Source: an uncultured Pseudomonas sp.
Lineage (GTDB): Bacteria; Pseudomonadota; Gammaproteobacteria; Pseudomonadales; Pseudomonadaceae
DNA length: 42,138 bases
Direction: 5' to 3'
Assembly (NCBI GenBank): GCA_943912755.1
Contig: CALTWF010000047.1
Location: 1 to 42,138 of the forward strand
The position numbers and the translations under genes are program-made. Below the pieces are notes generated by a model. It saw only the letters and a list, made by a program, of their open reading frames with translations, made no database searches and was not told the origin of the DNA. Shown here piece after piece: positions 25,903 through 34,172 of the stretch; positions within the stretch are counted from its first letter, which is position 1, and each line of letters starts with the position of its first letter.

Positions 25903-25919
25903 TCCGGCACTCTCCTGTT

Positions 25920-25937
25920 TTAGAGCGCATTTTCTAA
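25920..25937. promoter_or_regulatory. Probable PhaD operator upstream of phaC1
   Basis: TTAGA-N8-TCTAA is a perfect 5-bp inverted repeat with an 8-base spacer. The same arrangement (TTAGA-N8-CCTAA) occurs upstream of phaI at 32780-32797. PhaD is known to activate exactly these two promoters in P. putida. The site is about 320 bp before phaC1, so the leader is long. The 355-bp gap 25903-26257 also holds a hairpin and a possible sigma54 promoter, but no credible gene. Confidence 0.65.
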
Positions 25938-25963
25938 CCCGATCTGCTTGAATGCCTGCGGCA

Positions 25964-25982
25964 CCGGCCAGCGTCTGGCCGG
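25964..25982. other. Stable hairpin in the phaC1 leader region
   Basis: CCGGCCAG-CGT-CTGGCCGG is a perfect 8-bp stem with a 3-base loop and no T tract. It may be an mRNA structure in the phaC1 leader if transcription starts near the upstream operator. Confidence 0.5.
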
Positions 25983-26019
25983 CTTGCGCATTGATGGAAA
26001 GTCGGGTAACCAATGGATC

Positions 26020-26035
26020 TGGCAGGTTCTCTGCA
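26020..26035 (+). promoter_or_regulatory. Possible sigma54 (-24/-12) promoter of phaC1
   Basis: TGGCAGGTTCTCTGCA has the GG-N10-GC spacing of RpoN promoters (consensus TGGCAC-N5-TTGCA), with a few mismatches. A -24/-12 element was proposed upstream of phaC1 in P. aeruginosa, and mcl-PHA synthesis responds to nitrogen limitation. No enhancer-binding protein site is recognised nearby. Confidence 0.4.
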
Positions 26036-26257
26036 TCCTTCTGCATGAAGATGGGGAACGGGCCGGCACGTCGAGAACGCGAGCGAAAGCAGGGTTGTCT
26101 TCACACGCGGAAATACCCGCAACGCTCACCGCTGCTCTCAGCCGGCCGCAGGATCGCAACTCGTTATCACTGGTCACCCGAGCAGCAGTAGCGGGCCTGG
26201 TCTGGTCGATGCCAGCACCCTGTCCGGTACTCGTCTCAGGACAACGGAGCGTCGTAG

Positions 26258-27937
26258 ATGAGCAACAAGAGTAACGATGACCTGCAGCGCCAAGCCTCGG
26301 AAAACACCCTGGGCCTGAACCCGGTAATAGGCTTGCGCCGCAAGGATTTGCTGACTTCTGCCCGCATGGTGCTGCGCCAGGCCATCCGGCAACCGCTGCA
26401 CAGCGCCAAGCACGTCGCGCACTTCGGCATGGAGCTCAAGGACGTGATCTTCGGCAAATCCAGCCTGCAGCCGGAAAGCGACGACCGCCGCTTCAACGAC
26501 CCGGCCTGGAGCCAGAACCCCCTCTATCGTCGCTACCTGCAGACCTACCTGGCCTGGCGCAAGGAGCTGCACGACTGGGTCGGCGACAGCAACATGACGC
26601 CAACCGATATCAGCCGCGCCCACTTCGTCATCAACCTGATGACCGAGGCCATGGCGCCAACCAACAGCATGGCCAACCCGGCGGCGGTCAAGCGCTTCTT
26701 CGAGACCGGCGGCAAGAGCCTGCTCGACGGCCTGTCCAACCTGGCCAAGGACATGGTCAACAATGGCGGCATGCCCAGCCAGGTGAACATGGAAGCCTTC
26801 GAGGTCGGCAAGAACCTCGGCACCAGCGAGGGCGCGGTGGTGTACCGCAACGATGTGCTGGAGCTGATCCAGTACGGCCCGATCACCGAGCAGGTCCACG
26901 AGCGGCCGCTGCTGGTGGTACCGCCACAGATCAACAAGTTCTACGTCTTCGACCTCAGCCCGGAAAAGAGCCTGGCGCGCTTCTGCCTGCGCTCCACCGT
27001 GCAGACCTTCATCGTCAGCTGGCGCAACCCGACCAAGGCCCAGCGCGAATGGGGCCTGTCGACCTATATCGATGCGCTGAAGGAAGCGGTCGACGTGGTC
27101 CTGGAGATTACCGGCAGCGCCGACCTGAACATGCTCGGCGCCTGCTCCGGCGGCATCACCTGCACCGCCCTGGTCGGCCACTACGCGGCACTGGGCGAGC
27201 GCAAGGTCAATGCCATGACCCTGCTGGTCAGCGTGCTCGATACCACGGTCGATACCCAGGTCGCCCTGTTCGTCGACGAGCAGACCCTCGAAGCCGCCAA
27301 GCGCCACTCCTACCAGGCCGGCGTGCTGGAAGGCCGCGACATGGCCAAGGTGTTCGCCTGGATGCGCCCCAACGACCTGATCTGGAACTACTGGGTCAAC
27401 AACTACCTGCTGGGCAACGAGCCGCCGGTGTTCGACATCCTGTTCTGGAACAACGACACCACGCGCCTGCCCGCCGCCTTCCACGGCGACCTGATCGAGA
27501 TGTTCAAGAACAACCCGTTGACCCGGCCCAATGCCCTGGAAGTGTGCGGCACGCCGATCGACCTGAAGCAGGTCACCACCGACATCTTCTGCGTCGCCGG
27601 CACCGCCGACCACATCACCCCGTGGCAGTCCTGCTACAAGTCGGCGCAACTGTTCGGCGGCAATGTCGAGTTCCTGCTGTCCAACAGCGGTCACATCCAG
27701 AGCATCCTCAACCCGCCGGGCAACCCCAAGGCGCGCTACATGACCAGCACGGAAATGCCGGTCGACGCCAACGACTGGCAGGAAACCTCCAACAAGCACA
27801 CCGATTCCTGGTGGCTGTACTGGCAGAACTGGCTGAGCGAGCGTTCCGGCGAGCTGAAGCCGGCGCCGAGCGTGCTTGGCAACAAGGCCTACCCGGCAGG
27901 CGAGGCGTCGCCGGGCACTTACGTCCACGAGCGTTGA
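26258..27937 (+). CDS. phaC1: Class II poly(3-hydroxyalkanoate) synthase 1
   Basis: The 559-residue polymerase joins (R)-3-hydroxyacyl-CoA units of 6-14 carbons into PHA at the granule surface. The lipase-like box LGACSGG places the nucleophile at Cys296; the rest of the triad is Asp451 (GTADHITPW) and His479 (SNSGHIQSI), exactly the family numbering. Other class II features are the VPPQINKFYVFDL segment and FWNNDTTRLPAAFHG. It is the first gene of phaC1-Z-C2-D, behind a long regulatory region with a putative PhaD operator. Confidence 0.98.
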   Translation: MSNKSNDDLQRQASENTLGLNPVIGLRRKDLLTSARMVLRQAIRQPLHSAKHVAHFGMELKDVIFGKSSLQPESDDRRFNDPAWSQNPLYRRYLQTYLAWRKELHDWVGDSNMTPTDISRAHFVINLMTEAMAPTNSMANPAAVKRFFETGGKSLLDGLSNLAKDMVNNGGMPSQVNMEAFEVGKNLGTSEGAVVYRNDVLELIQYGPITEQVHERPLLVVPPQINKFYVFDLSPEKSLARFCLRSTVQTFIVSWRNPTKAQREWGLSTYIDALKEAVDVVLEITGSADLNMLGACSGGITCTALVGHYAALGERKVNAMTLLVSVLDTTVDTQVALFVDEQTLEAAKRHSYQAGVLEGRDMAKVFAWMRPNDLIWNYWVNNYLLGNEPPVFDILFWNNDTTRLPAAFHGDLIEMFKNNPLTRPNALEVCGTPIDLKQVTTDIFCVAGTADHITPWQSCYKSAQLFGGNVEFLLSNSGHIQSILNPPGNPKARYMTSTEMPVDANDWQETSNKHTDSWWLYWQNWLSERSGELKPAPSVLGNKAYPAGEASPGTYVHER

Positions 27938-27943
27938 AAACGC

Positions 27944-27972
27944 AGCGCCGCCGGGCACACACCGGCGGCGCT
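27944..27972 (+). terminator. Hairpin between phaC1 and phaZ
   Basis: A perfect 11-bp GC-rich stem (AGCGCCGCCGG / CCGGCGGCGCT) with a 7-base loop starts 7 bases after the phaC1 stop. It lacks a T tract and is probably a partial terminator or stability element that uncouples synthase and depolymerase expression. Confidence 0.6.
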
Positions 27973-27995
27973 CCATTAGCCGACAGGGTCCGCGC

Positions 27996-28847
27996 ATGCC
28001 GCAACCGTACGTTTTCCGAACCGTCGACCTGGATGGCCAGACCATCCGCACTGCGGTTCGCCCCGGCAAGCCGCATTTGACGCCGCTGCTGATTTTCAAT
28101 GGCATCGGCGCCAACCTTGAGCTGGTCTTTCCCTTCATCCAGGCGCTGGACCCGGACCTGGAAGTCATCGCCTTCGATGTGCCGGGGGTCGGTGGTTCCT
28201 CGACACCGAAGCATCCGTACCGCTTCCCCGGGCTGGCCAAGCTGGCCGCGCGCATGCTCGATTACCTCGACTACGGCCAGGTCAACGCCATCGGCGTGTC
28301 CTGGGGCGGCGCCCTGGCCCAGCAGTTCGCCCATGACTACCCCGAACGCTGCAAGAAGCTGGTGTTGGCCGCCACCGCTGCCGGTGCGGTGATGGTGCCG
28401 GGCAAACCCAAGGTGCTGTGGATGATGGCCAGCCCACGGCGCTATGTGCAGCCGTCCCACGTGATCCGCATCGCCCCGATGATCTACGGCGGCGCCTTCC
28501 GGCGCGACCCGGACCTGGCCCTGTCCCATGCCTCCAAGGTGCGCTCCGGCGGCAAGCTCGGCTATTACTGGCAACTGTTCGCCGGCCTCGGCTGGACCAG
28601 CGCCCACTGGCTGCACAAGATCCAGCAGCCGACCCTGGTGCTGGCCGGCGACGACGACCCGCTGATCCCGCTGATCAATATGCGCTTTCTCGCTTGGCGA
28701 ATTCCCAATGCCCAGCTACACATAATCGACGATGGACATTTGTTTCTGATTACCCGTGCCGAGGCCGTGGCGCCGATCATCATGAAGTTCCTCCAGCAGG
28801 AGCGCCAACGCGCCGTCATGCACCCTCGGCCCGCCCCGAGCGCCTGA
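27996..28847 (+). CDS. phaZ: Intracellular mcl-PHA depolymerase
   Basis: The 283-residue alpha/beta hydrolase mobilises stored PHA from granules. The start at 27996 (MPQPYVFRTVDLDGQ) gives the usual length; the longer frame runs back into phaC1. The catalytic Ser102 is in GVSWGG, the acid is in LAGDDDPLIP, and the His is in IDDGHLFLI. FDVPGVGGSSTPKHPYRFPG is the strand and loop before the nucleophile elbow. Its place between two synthase genes supports a synthesis/turnover cycle. Confidence 0.97.
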   Translation: MPQPYVFRTVDLDGQTIRTAVRPGKPHLTPLLIFNGIGANLELVFPFIQALDPDLEVIAFDVPGVGGSSTPKHPYRFPGLAKLAARMLDYLDYGQVNAIGVSWGGALAQQFAHDYPERCKKLVLAATAAGAVMVPGKPKVLWMMASPRRYVQPSHVIRIAPMIYGGAFRRDPDLALSHASKVRSGGKLGYYWQLFAGLGWTSAHWLHKIQQPTLVLAGDDDPLIPLINMRFLAWRIPNAQLHIIDDGHLFLITRAEAVAPIIMKFLQQERQRAVMHPRPAPSA

Positions 28848-28969
28848 ACCGCACCTCATCGCCCGCACGTCCGGCAGGAGCGCCGACGCACGTGGGCGCG
28901 CTGGTCGAGGTGGAGTCGCTCATTGCCCTGGTTCAGTTTGTCGATGGCTCGACGACGGAGTGTTGCCCG

Positions 28970-30652
28970 ATGAAAGACAAACCCGCGAAGGCGGTGGTGC
29001 CTACCCCCGCCACCTATATCAACGTGCAGAGCGCGATCACCGGACTGCGCGGTCGCGACCTGATCTCGACCCTGCGCAATGTCGGTCGTCACGGACTGCG
29101 GCACCCGTTCTACACCGCGCGGCACATGCTCGAACTGGGCGGGCAACTGGGTCGCGTGCTGCTGGGCGATACCCTGCACCAGCCGAGCTCGCGAGACAGC
29201 CGCTTCAGCGACCCCGCCTGGAGCCTCAACCCCTTCTACCGCCGCGGGCTGCAGGCCTACCTGGCCTGGCAGAAGCAGACCCGCCAGTGGATCGACGAAA
29301 GCACCCTGGCCGAGGACGACCGCGCCCGCGCGCATTTCCTCTTCACCCTGCTCAACGACGCGGTATCGCCGAGCAACACCCTGCTCAACCCGGCGGCGGT
29401 CAAGGAAGTCTTCAACTCCGGCGGCCTGAGCCTGGTACGCGGTCTCGGCCACCTGCTCGACGACCTGCGCCACAACAACGGCATGCCGCGCCAGGTGGCC
29501 AGGGACGCCTTCGAGGTCGGCCGCAACCTCGCCACCACGCCTGGCGCGGTGGTGTTTCGCAACGAGCTGCTGGAGCTGATCCAATACAGGTCGATGAGCG
29601 AAAAACAGTACGCCCGGCCGCTGCTGATCGTGCCGCCGCAGATCAACAAGTTCTATGTGTTCGATCTCAACCCGGGCAACAGCTATGTGCAGTACATGCT
29701 CAAGAACAACCTGCAGGTGTTCATGATCAGCTGGCGCAACCCGGATCCGCGTCATCGCGAATGGGGCCTGTCGAGCTACGTGGCGGCGCTGGAAGAAGCC
29801 ATGAACGTGTGCCGCGCCATCACCGGCAGCCGCGACGTCAACCTGATGGGCGCCTGCGCCGGCGGCCTGACCATGGCCGCGTTGCAGGGGCACTTGCAGG
29901 CCAAGCGGCAGTTGCGCCGGGTACACAGCGCGACCTACCTGGTCAGCCTGCTCGACAGCCAGATGGAGAGCGCTGCCAGCCTGTTCGCCGACGAGCAGAC
30001 CCTCGAAGCGGCCAAGCGCCGCTCCTACCAGCAGGGCGTGCTGGACGGCGGCGAGATGAGCCGAGTGTTCGCCTGGATGCGCCCCAACGACCTGGTGTGG
30101 AACTACTTCGTCAACAACTACCTGCTCGGCAAGTCGCCGCCGCCGTTCGACATCCTCTACTGGAACAACGACACCACGCGCCTGCCGGCGGCGCTGCACG
30201 GCGACCTGCTGGACTTCTTCAAGTACAACCCGCTGGCCCACCCGGCCGGGCTGGAGGTGTGCGGCACGCCGATCGACCTGGGCAAGATCGGCGTCGACAG
30301 CTTCCATGTGGCCGGCCACAACGACCACATCACCCCCTGGGACGCGGTGTACCGCTCGGCCCTGCTGCTGGGCGGCGAAAAGCGCTTCGTGCTGTCCAAC
30401 AGCGGCCATGTGCAGAGCATCATCAACCCGCCGGGCAACCCCAAGGCGCACTACGTGCTCAACCCCAAGCTGAGCGGCGATCCACGGGCCTGGTACTACG
30501 ACGCCGCGAAAGCCGAGGGCAGCTGGTGGCCGCTGTGGCTGGAATGGATGCAGGCGCGCTCCGGTGCGCTGCGCGAGACCGGGACCACGCTGGGCAATGC
30601 CAGCTACCCGGCCATGGACCCCGCACCCGGGCAGTACGTGCTGGTGCGCTGA
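28970..30652 (+). CDS. phaC2: Class II poly(3-hydroxyalkanoate) synthase 2
   Basis: The 560-residue paralogue of PhaC1 starts at the ATG at 28970, with GGAG at 28957-28960. The catalytic Cys296 is in MGACAGGLT (Ala replaces the Ser of PhaC1 after the Cys). The partner Asp/His are in GHNDHITPW and SNSGHVQSI. It keeps VPPQINKFYVFDL and YWNNDTTRLPAALHG. PhaC2 enzymes usually favour slightly different monomer lengths than PhaC1. The 122-bp gap after phaZ shows no clear terminator. Confidence 0.98.
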   Translation: MKDKPAKAVVPTPATYINVQSAITGLRGRDLISTLRNVGRHGLRHPFYTARHMLELGGQLGRVLLGDTLHQPSSRDSRFSDPAWSLNPFYRRGLQAYLAWQKQTRQWIDESTLAEDDRARAHFLFTLLNDAVSPSNTLLNPAAVKEVFNSGGLSLVRGLGHLLDDLRHNNGMPRQVARDAFEVGRNLATTPGAVVFRNELLELIQYRSMSEKQYARPLLIVPPQINKFYVFDLNPGNSYVQYMLKNNLQVFMISWRNPDPRHREWGLSSYVAALEEAMNVCRAITGSRDVNLMGACAGGLTMAALQGHLQAKRQLRRVHSATYLVSLLDSQMESAASLFADEQTLEAAKRRSYQQGVLDGGEMSRVFAWMRPNDLVWNYFVNNYLLGKSPPPFDILYWNNDTTRLPAALHGDLLDFFKYNPLAHPAGLEVCGTPIDLGKIGVDSFHVAGHNDHITPWDAVYRSALLLGGEKRFVLSNSGHVQSIINPPGNPKAHYVLNPKLSGDPRAWYYDAAKAEGSWWPLWLEWMQARSGALRETGTTLGNASYPAMDPAPGQYVLVR

Positions 30653-30664
30653 CAAGAGGATTGG

Positions 30665-31279
30665 ATGAAGACCCGCGACCGCATCCTGGAATGCGCCCTG
30701 CTGCTGTTCAACGAGCAGGGCGAACCGAACGTCTCGACCCTGGAAATCGCCAATGAACTGGGGATCAGCCCGGGCAACCTGTACTACCACTTCCACGGCA
30801 AGGAGCCCTTGGTGCTGGGGCTGTTCGAGCGCTTCGAGGAAGAGCTGACGCCACTGCTCGATCCGCCGCTGGAGGTACGTCTGGACGCCGAGGATTACTG
30901 GCTGTTCCTGCACCTGATCGTCGAACGCATGGCGCAATACCGCTTTCTCTTCCAGGACCTGTCGAACCTGACCGGGCGCCTGCCCAAGCTGGCGCGCGGG
31001 ATGCGCAACCTGCTCAATGCACTCAAGCGCACCCTGGCCACGTTGCTGGCCAATCTCAAGGCGCAGGGGCAGGTGATCAGTGATACCCGGGCGCTAGGGC
31101 AACTGGTGGAGCAGATCACCCTGACCTTGCTGTTTTCCCTGGATTACCAGCGGGTGCTGGCCAAGGAGGCCGAGGTGGGCGTGGTGGTGTACCAGGTGAT
31201 GATGCTGGTGGCACCGCATCTGGAAGCGCCATCACGGCATGCGGCGGAGCAGTTGGCCTTGAGGTATCTGGAAGGCTGA
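30665..31279 (+). CDS. phaD: TetR-family activator PhaD
   Basis: The 204-residue regulator lies 12 bp after phaC2. An N-terminal TetR helix-turn-helix (about 20-43: VSTLEIANELGISPGNLYYHF) is followed by a helical ligand-binding domain. In P. putida PhaD activates the phaC1 and phaI promoters, apparently in response to a fatty-acid-derived CoA metabolite. The shared inverted repeats at 25920-25937 and 32780-32797 fit as its targets. Confidence 0.96.
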   Translation: MKTRDRILECALLLFNEQGEPNVSTLEIANELGISPGNLYYHFHGKEPLVLGLFERFEEELTPLLDPPLEVRLDAEDYWLFLHLIVERMAQYRFLFQDLSNLTGRLPKLARGMRNLLNALKRTLATLLANLKAQGQVISDTRALGQLVEQITLTLLFSLDYQRVLAKEAEVGVVVYQVMMLVAPHLEAPSRHAAEQLALRYLEG

Positions 31280-31283
31280 TGGT

Positions 31284-31360
31284 CTCATCGCCGGCAAGCC
31301 GGCTCCCACAGGTTTGGAACTGCACCCGGTAACTGTGGGAGCTGGCTTGCCAGCGATGAG
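31284..31360. repeat. REP-type inverted pair after phaD
   Basis: The arms are about 31284-31311 and 31333-31360, with a few mismatches. The right arm reads CTGTGGGAGCTGGCTTGCCA, identical in core to the pairs at 13703 and 23324. It lies just past the phaD stop and before the shared terminator. Confidence 0.9.
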
Positions 31361-31375
31361 GCCCGAAAGACGAAG

Positions 31376-31406
31376 CAAAACGCCCGGCACTGAGCCGGGC
31401 GTTTTG
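31376..31406. terminator. Bidirectional terminator between phaD and phaF
   Basis: A 13-bp perfect stem (CAAAACGCCCGGC / GCCGGGCGTTTTG) with a 5-base loop and A and T tracts on both sides. It separates the convergent phaC1ZC2D and phaIF transcription units. Confidence 0.92.
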
Positions 31407-31426
31407 TTTGCAGCAGCTGCCTGTGA

Positions 31427-32269
31427 TCAGGTCTGGCTGGTCGGGGTTACCGGTGCCGATGGCGCCGGGGCGCTGCTGGCGGCCGGGGCGGCGCTCGGTG
31501 CAGGCGCGGCACTGGCGGCCGGTGCTGCCGGCTTGGCCACTGCCGGTTTCGGCGCGGCGGCTTTCTTCACCACAGGCTTCTTCGCCGCGGCAGGCTTGGC
31601 CGCCGCCGGTTTGGCTGCGGGTTTCGCCGCAGGTTTGGCGGCCGGCTTCGCGGCAGCGGTTTTCGCCGCAGGCTTGGCTGCTGGCTTGGCCGCAGCCGGC
31701 TTGGCCGCCGGTTTTGCCGCAACCGGCTTGGCTGCTGCGGTCTTGGCAGCAGGCTTGGCCGCTGCGGTTTTCGCCGCAGGTTTCGGTGCTGCCTTGGCCA
31801 GCGGCTTGGCCGCAGTGGACTTGGCCGCAGTGGATTTCGACGAAATCGGCGTGACCGACGCGCCGGTGAGCTTCTCGATCTGCTTGGTCAGCTTGTCGAC
31901 CTGGCTGTGCAGTGCCTTGACCTCGTTGCGGCTCGGTACACCGAGGCGCGAGATGGCACTGTTCAGGCGCTTGTCGAAGGCTTCCTCCAGCTCACTCCAT
32001 TTGCCCAGCGCGCGGTCCTTCACATCGGAGACCCGCGAGGTGGCAGCCTTGGCGCCATCCTTTGCACTGTCCTTCGCGGTATCGACGGTTTTCTTCGCCT
32101 GCTTTTCAGCTTTCTCGCCGTCCTTGACCAGGGTATCGAACAGCTTGGGGCCGTCCTGGTCGATCTTCGAATAGATACCCAGGCCTGCCAGCCAGATCTT
32201 GCGGGAGTACTTCTCGATCCCGCCGATCCAGGAGCTGCCTTCTTTCTCAGTCGTCTTCTTGCCAGCCAT
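31427..32269 (-). CDS. phaF: PHA granule-associated phasin and nucleoid-binding protein PhaF
   Basis: The product is 280 residues from the ATG at 32269 (MAGKKTTEKEGSSWIGGIEKY), with a GGAGAG ribosome site. Residues about 1-140 form the phasin domain, related to PhaI (SRKIWLAGLG..., then a long amphipathic helix), with a heptad-like oligomerisation segment near LHSQVDKLTKQIEKLTG. From about 150 the protein consists of AAKPA/AKTAA repeats like histone H1 and AlgP, ending in an Ala/Pro/Ser tail. The basic tail binds DNA and ties granules to the nucleoid for partition at division. The repeat tract is liable to length variation between strains. It is transcribed with phaI, 10 bp upstream. Confidence 0.96.
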   Translation of the reverse strand: MAGKKTTEKEGSSWIGGIEKYSRKIWLAGLGIYSKIDQDGPKLFDTLVKDGEKAEKQAKKTVDTAKDSAKDGAKAATSRVSDVKDRALGKWSELEEAFDKRLNSAISRLGVPSRNEVKALHSQVDKLTKQIEKLTGASVTPISSKSTAAKSTAAKPLAKAAPKPAAKTAAAKPAAKTAAAKPVAAKPAAKPAAAKPAAKPAAKTAAAKPAAKPAAKPAAKPAAAKPAAAKKPVVKKAAAPKPAVAKPAAPAASAAPAPSAAPAASSAPAPSAPVTPTSQT

Positions 32270-32279
32270 CCCGCTCTCC

Positions 32280-32699
32280 TTATTGTTTGCCCGCGACACG
32301 TTCGAGCAATGCCGTCAGCTCATCGAGCTTGGCGGAAAGTGTCTCCACGTCATGTTTAGACGGAATGCCGATGCGATTCAAGGCGCTGGCGACCCGCGTG
32401 TCGAAAGCCTTTTCGATTTTATCCAGCTGGACTTCGACCTTGCCCTTGACGCTGCGCAGTTCGGCCTTGGCCGAATCGATCTCGCTGTTGGCCGCGTCGA
32501 CCTCGCGATCGATGCGTTTCTTGCCGCGCTTTTCAACGGCTTCACCGGCCTTGATCAGGTCCTTGACGTAGTCGGCGCTCTCCTGGCCAACCCGGGTGTA
32601 GGCACCCAGGCCCGCCAGCCAGATCTTGCGCGCGTAGCCGCGCACTTCGCCCAGGCTGCTCTGGAGTTCGTCTTTTTTCTTGAGAATCGCTTTGGCCAT
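32280..32699 (-). CDS. phaI: Phasin PhaI
   Basis: The product is 139 residues from the ATG at 32699 (MAKAILKKKDELQSSLGEV), with GAGG about eight bases upstream. GYARKIWLAGLGAYTRVGQE is shared with PhaF; an amphipathic coiled region (AKAELRSVKGKVEVQLDKIE) and IPSKHDVETLSAKLDELTALLERV follow. It coats the PHA granule and affects its size. The promoter region 32700-32832 carries the putative PhaD operator 81 bp before the start codon. Confidence 0.96.
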   Translation of the reverse strand: MAKAILKKKDELQSSLGEVRGYARKIWLAGLGAYTRVGQESADYVKDLIKAGEAVEKRGKKRIDREVDAANSEIDSAKAELRSVKGKVEVQLDKIEKAFDTRVASALNRIGIPSKHDVETLSAKLDELTALLERVAGKQ

Positions 32700-32779
32700 G
32701 TTCTGCACCTCACACTCATTGAAGGAATGGAAGAACTACCCACGGGATTGGGGATTGCAGGCCAAGGTACGGAGAAAAA

Positions 32780-32797
32780 TTAGAATCGACACCCTAA
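32780..32797. promoter_or_regulatory. Probable PhaD operator upstream of phaI
   Basis: TTAGA-N8-CCTAA differs from the phaC1 site (TTAGA-N8-TCTAA) at one half-site base and has the same 8-base spacer. The spacer sequences themselves differ, which supports selection on the half-sites. Confidence 0.65.
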
Positions 32798-32832
32798 ATG
32801 CAGGGCGCATTGCGCGCCCCGCAAAGCGCAAT

Positions 32833-33108
32833 TCAGGCCAGGGCCTTGTCCAGCGCCCGCTCGATTTCGGCCTTGATGGTGCCGCCCATCATCGACAGCA
32901 TCATGCCCAGCTTCAGCTCGACGCGGATCACGTCGTCGCCGATCTCGACGCTGCCATTGGCGCCGCTGCGCTTGACCTCGACCCGATCGCCCTTCCATTC
33001 GGCCTTCAGGTCGTACTCGCGGGAGAGCTTGTCGACCAGGGCTTCGGCCTTCTGGCGGGCGGCGTCGCGGCCGAGGCTGTGTTTACGTTCAACGCTGATC
33101 TGGGTCAT
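32833..33108 (-). CDS. Polyhydroxyalkanoic acid system family protein (PHA_gran_rgn)
   Basis: The 91-residue protein matches a family encoded near PHA genes and elsewhere: MTQISVERKHSLGRDAARQKAEALVDKL at the N-terminus (in parts), a beta-strand region with EWKGDRVEVKRSGANGSVEI, and a helix at the end (TIKAEIERALDKALA). The family's function is not established. It lies upstream of phaI on the same strand, but the intervening 133 bp hold the phaI promoter, so it may be an independent gene. Its own promoter would be close to the inverted-repeat element at 33200-33369. Confidence 0.88.
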   Translation of the reverse strand: MTQISVERKHSLGRDAARQKAEALVDKLSREYDLKAEWKGDRVEVKRSGANGSVEIGDDVIRVELKLGMMLSMMGGTIKAEIERALDKALA

Positions 33109-33199
33109 TCATGAGGTCCTGGCTGCAAGGGCATACTCGCGCATTATGCCCCCGCCCCCAGCCGCGACAACCCCGCCAAGACAAATGCAGTCGCACGCC

Positions 33200-33369
33200 T
33201 AGGGTCTGTTCCCGTTTCATCACGAACCGCGTTGCTGGGCCGGTGCCCGTTTTGCCGCGAGGCTGCGTTACTCGGCGCTTATTTGGAATGACCAAACTGC
33301 GCGCCTCCTGCCTTGCCTCGCGGCAAAACGGACACCGGCGCGGTTGTGATGAAACGGGAACAGACCCTA
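33200..33369. mobile_element. MITE-like element with 24-bp terminal inverted repeats flanked by TA
   Basis: The ends 33200-33223 and 33346-33369 are exact reverse complements over 24 bases (TAGGGTCTGTTCCCGTTTCA...). The outermost TA at each side looks like a duplicated target, leaving a 166-bp element that starts GGGTCTGTTC. Further inside, a second inverted block (CGGTGCCCGTTTTGCCGCGAGGC and its near complement) makes most of the element foldable. It encodes nothing. TA duplication suggests mobilisation by an IS630/Tc1-type transposase. It lies in the gap between the PHA_gran_rgn gene and ubiE, ending 32 bp before the ubiE start codon. Confidence 0.8.
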
Positions 33370-33401
33370 AAATGGCGAGTAATTTTTCCCGGTGAAGCGA
33401 T

Positions 33402-34172
33402 ATGAACGAGCAGCGCAAAGGCGATAACGCCGAACCCACCACTCATTTCGGCTACCAGAGCGTCCCGGAAAGCCAGAAAGCCGACAAGGTCGCCGAAGTT
33501 TTCCACTCCGTAGCGGCCAAGTACGACCTGATGAACGACGTGCTTTCCGTCGGCATGCACCGCCTGTGGAAGCGCTTCGCCATCGAGCTTTCCGGTGTGC
33601 GCAGCGGCAACCGGGTGCTGGACATCGCCGGCGGCACCGGCGACCTGACCCGCAAGTTCTCCCATCTGGTCGGCCCCACCGGCCAGGTGGTGCTCGCCGA
33701 TATCAACGCCTCGATGCTCAAGGTCGGCCGTGACCGCCTGCTCGACCTGGGCGTGGCCGGCAATGTCGAGTTCGTCCAGGCCGATGCGGAAAAACTGCCA
33801 TTCCCGGACAACCATTTCGACTGCGTGACCATCGCCTTCGGCCTGCGCAACGTCACCCACAAGGACGAGGCCCTGCGCTCCATGCTGCGCGTGCTCAAGC
33901 CGGGTGGCCGCCTGCTGGTGCTGGAATTCTCCAAGCCAACCAGCAAGCTGATGTCCAAGGTCTACGACGCCTACTCCTTCGCCTTCATGCCGCTGGCCGG
34001 CAAGCTGATCACCAACGACTCGGAAAGCTACCGCTACCTGGCCGAATCGATCCGCATGCACCCGGACCAGGAAACCCTCAAGGCCATGATGGTGGACGCC
34101 GGCTTCGACCGCGTCACCTACCACAACATGACCAACGGCATCGTCGCCCTGCACCGCGGTATCAAGCCCTGA
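33402..34172 (+). CDS. ubiE: Ubiquinone/menaquinone C-methyltransferase UbiE
   Basis: The 256-residue SAM-dependent enzyme adds the C-methyl group in ubiquinone synthesis. GGTGAAG precedes the start. Family landmarks are FHSVAAKYDLMNDVLSVGMHRLWKR in parts, SAM motif I VLDIAGGTGDLTRKF, AEKLPFPDNHFDCVTIAFGLRNVT and the C-terminal MTNGIVALHRGIKP. First gene of ubiE-ubiJ-ubiB, with TGATG overlap to ubiJ. Confidence 0.98.
   Translation: MNEQRKGDNAEPTTHFGYQSVPESQKADKVAEVFHSVAAKYDLMNDVLSVGMHRLWKRFAIELSGVRSGNRVLDIAGGTGDLTRKFSHLVGPTGQVVLADINASMLKVGRDRLLDLGVAGNVEFVQADAEKLPFPDNHFDCVTIAFGLRNVTHKDEALRSMLRVLKPGGRLLVLEFSKPTSKLMSKVYDAYSFAFMPLAGKLITNDSESYRYLAESIRMHPDQETLKAMMVDAGFDRVTYHNMTNGIVALHRGIKP

Noticed and set aside
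25952..26191. 79-codon frame in the phaC1 leader
   Set aside because: No ribosome site, no protein-like composition, and it crosses the hairpin and the possible promoter.
28418..28969. N-terminal extension of the phaC2 frame to 744 codons
   Set aside because: The upstream part overlaps phaZ in another frame and is Arg/Pro-rich noise. The ATG at 28970 has a ribosome site and gives the normal 560 residues.
31620..31850. Repeat tract considered as a CRISPR or tandem DNA repeat
   Set aside because: The periodicity follows codons of the Ala-Lys-Pro repeats of PhaF; there are no constant repeats with unique spacers. No CRISPR array was seen in the window.
31314..32174. Ala/Gly-rich plus-strand frame opposite phaF
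   Set aside because: It is the complement of the AAKP repeat of phaF, which produces an artificial Ala-Gly-Leu repeat.
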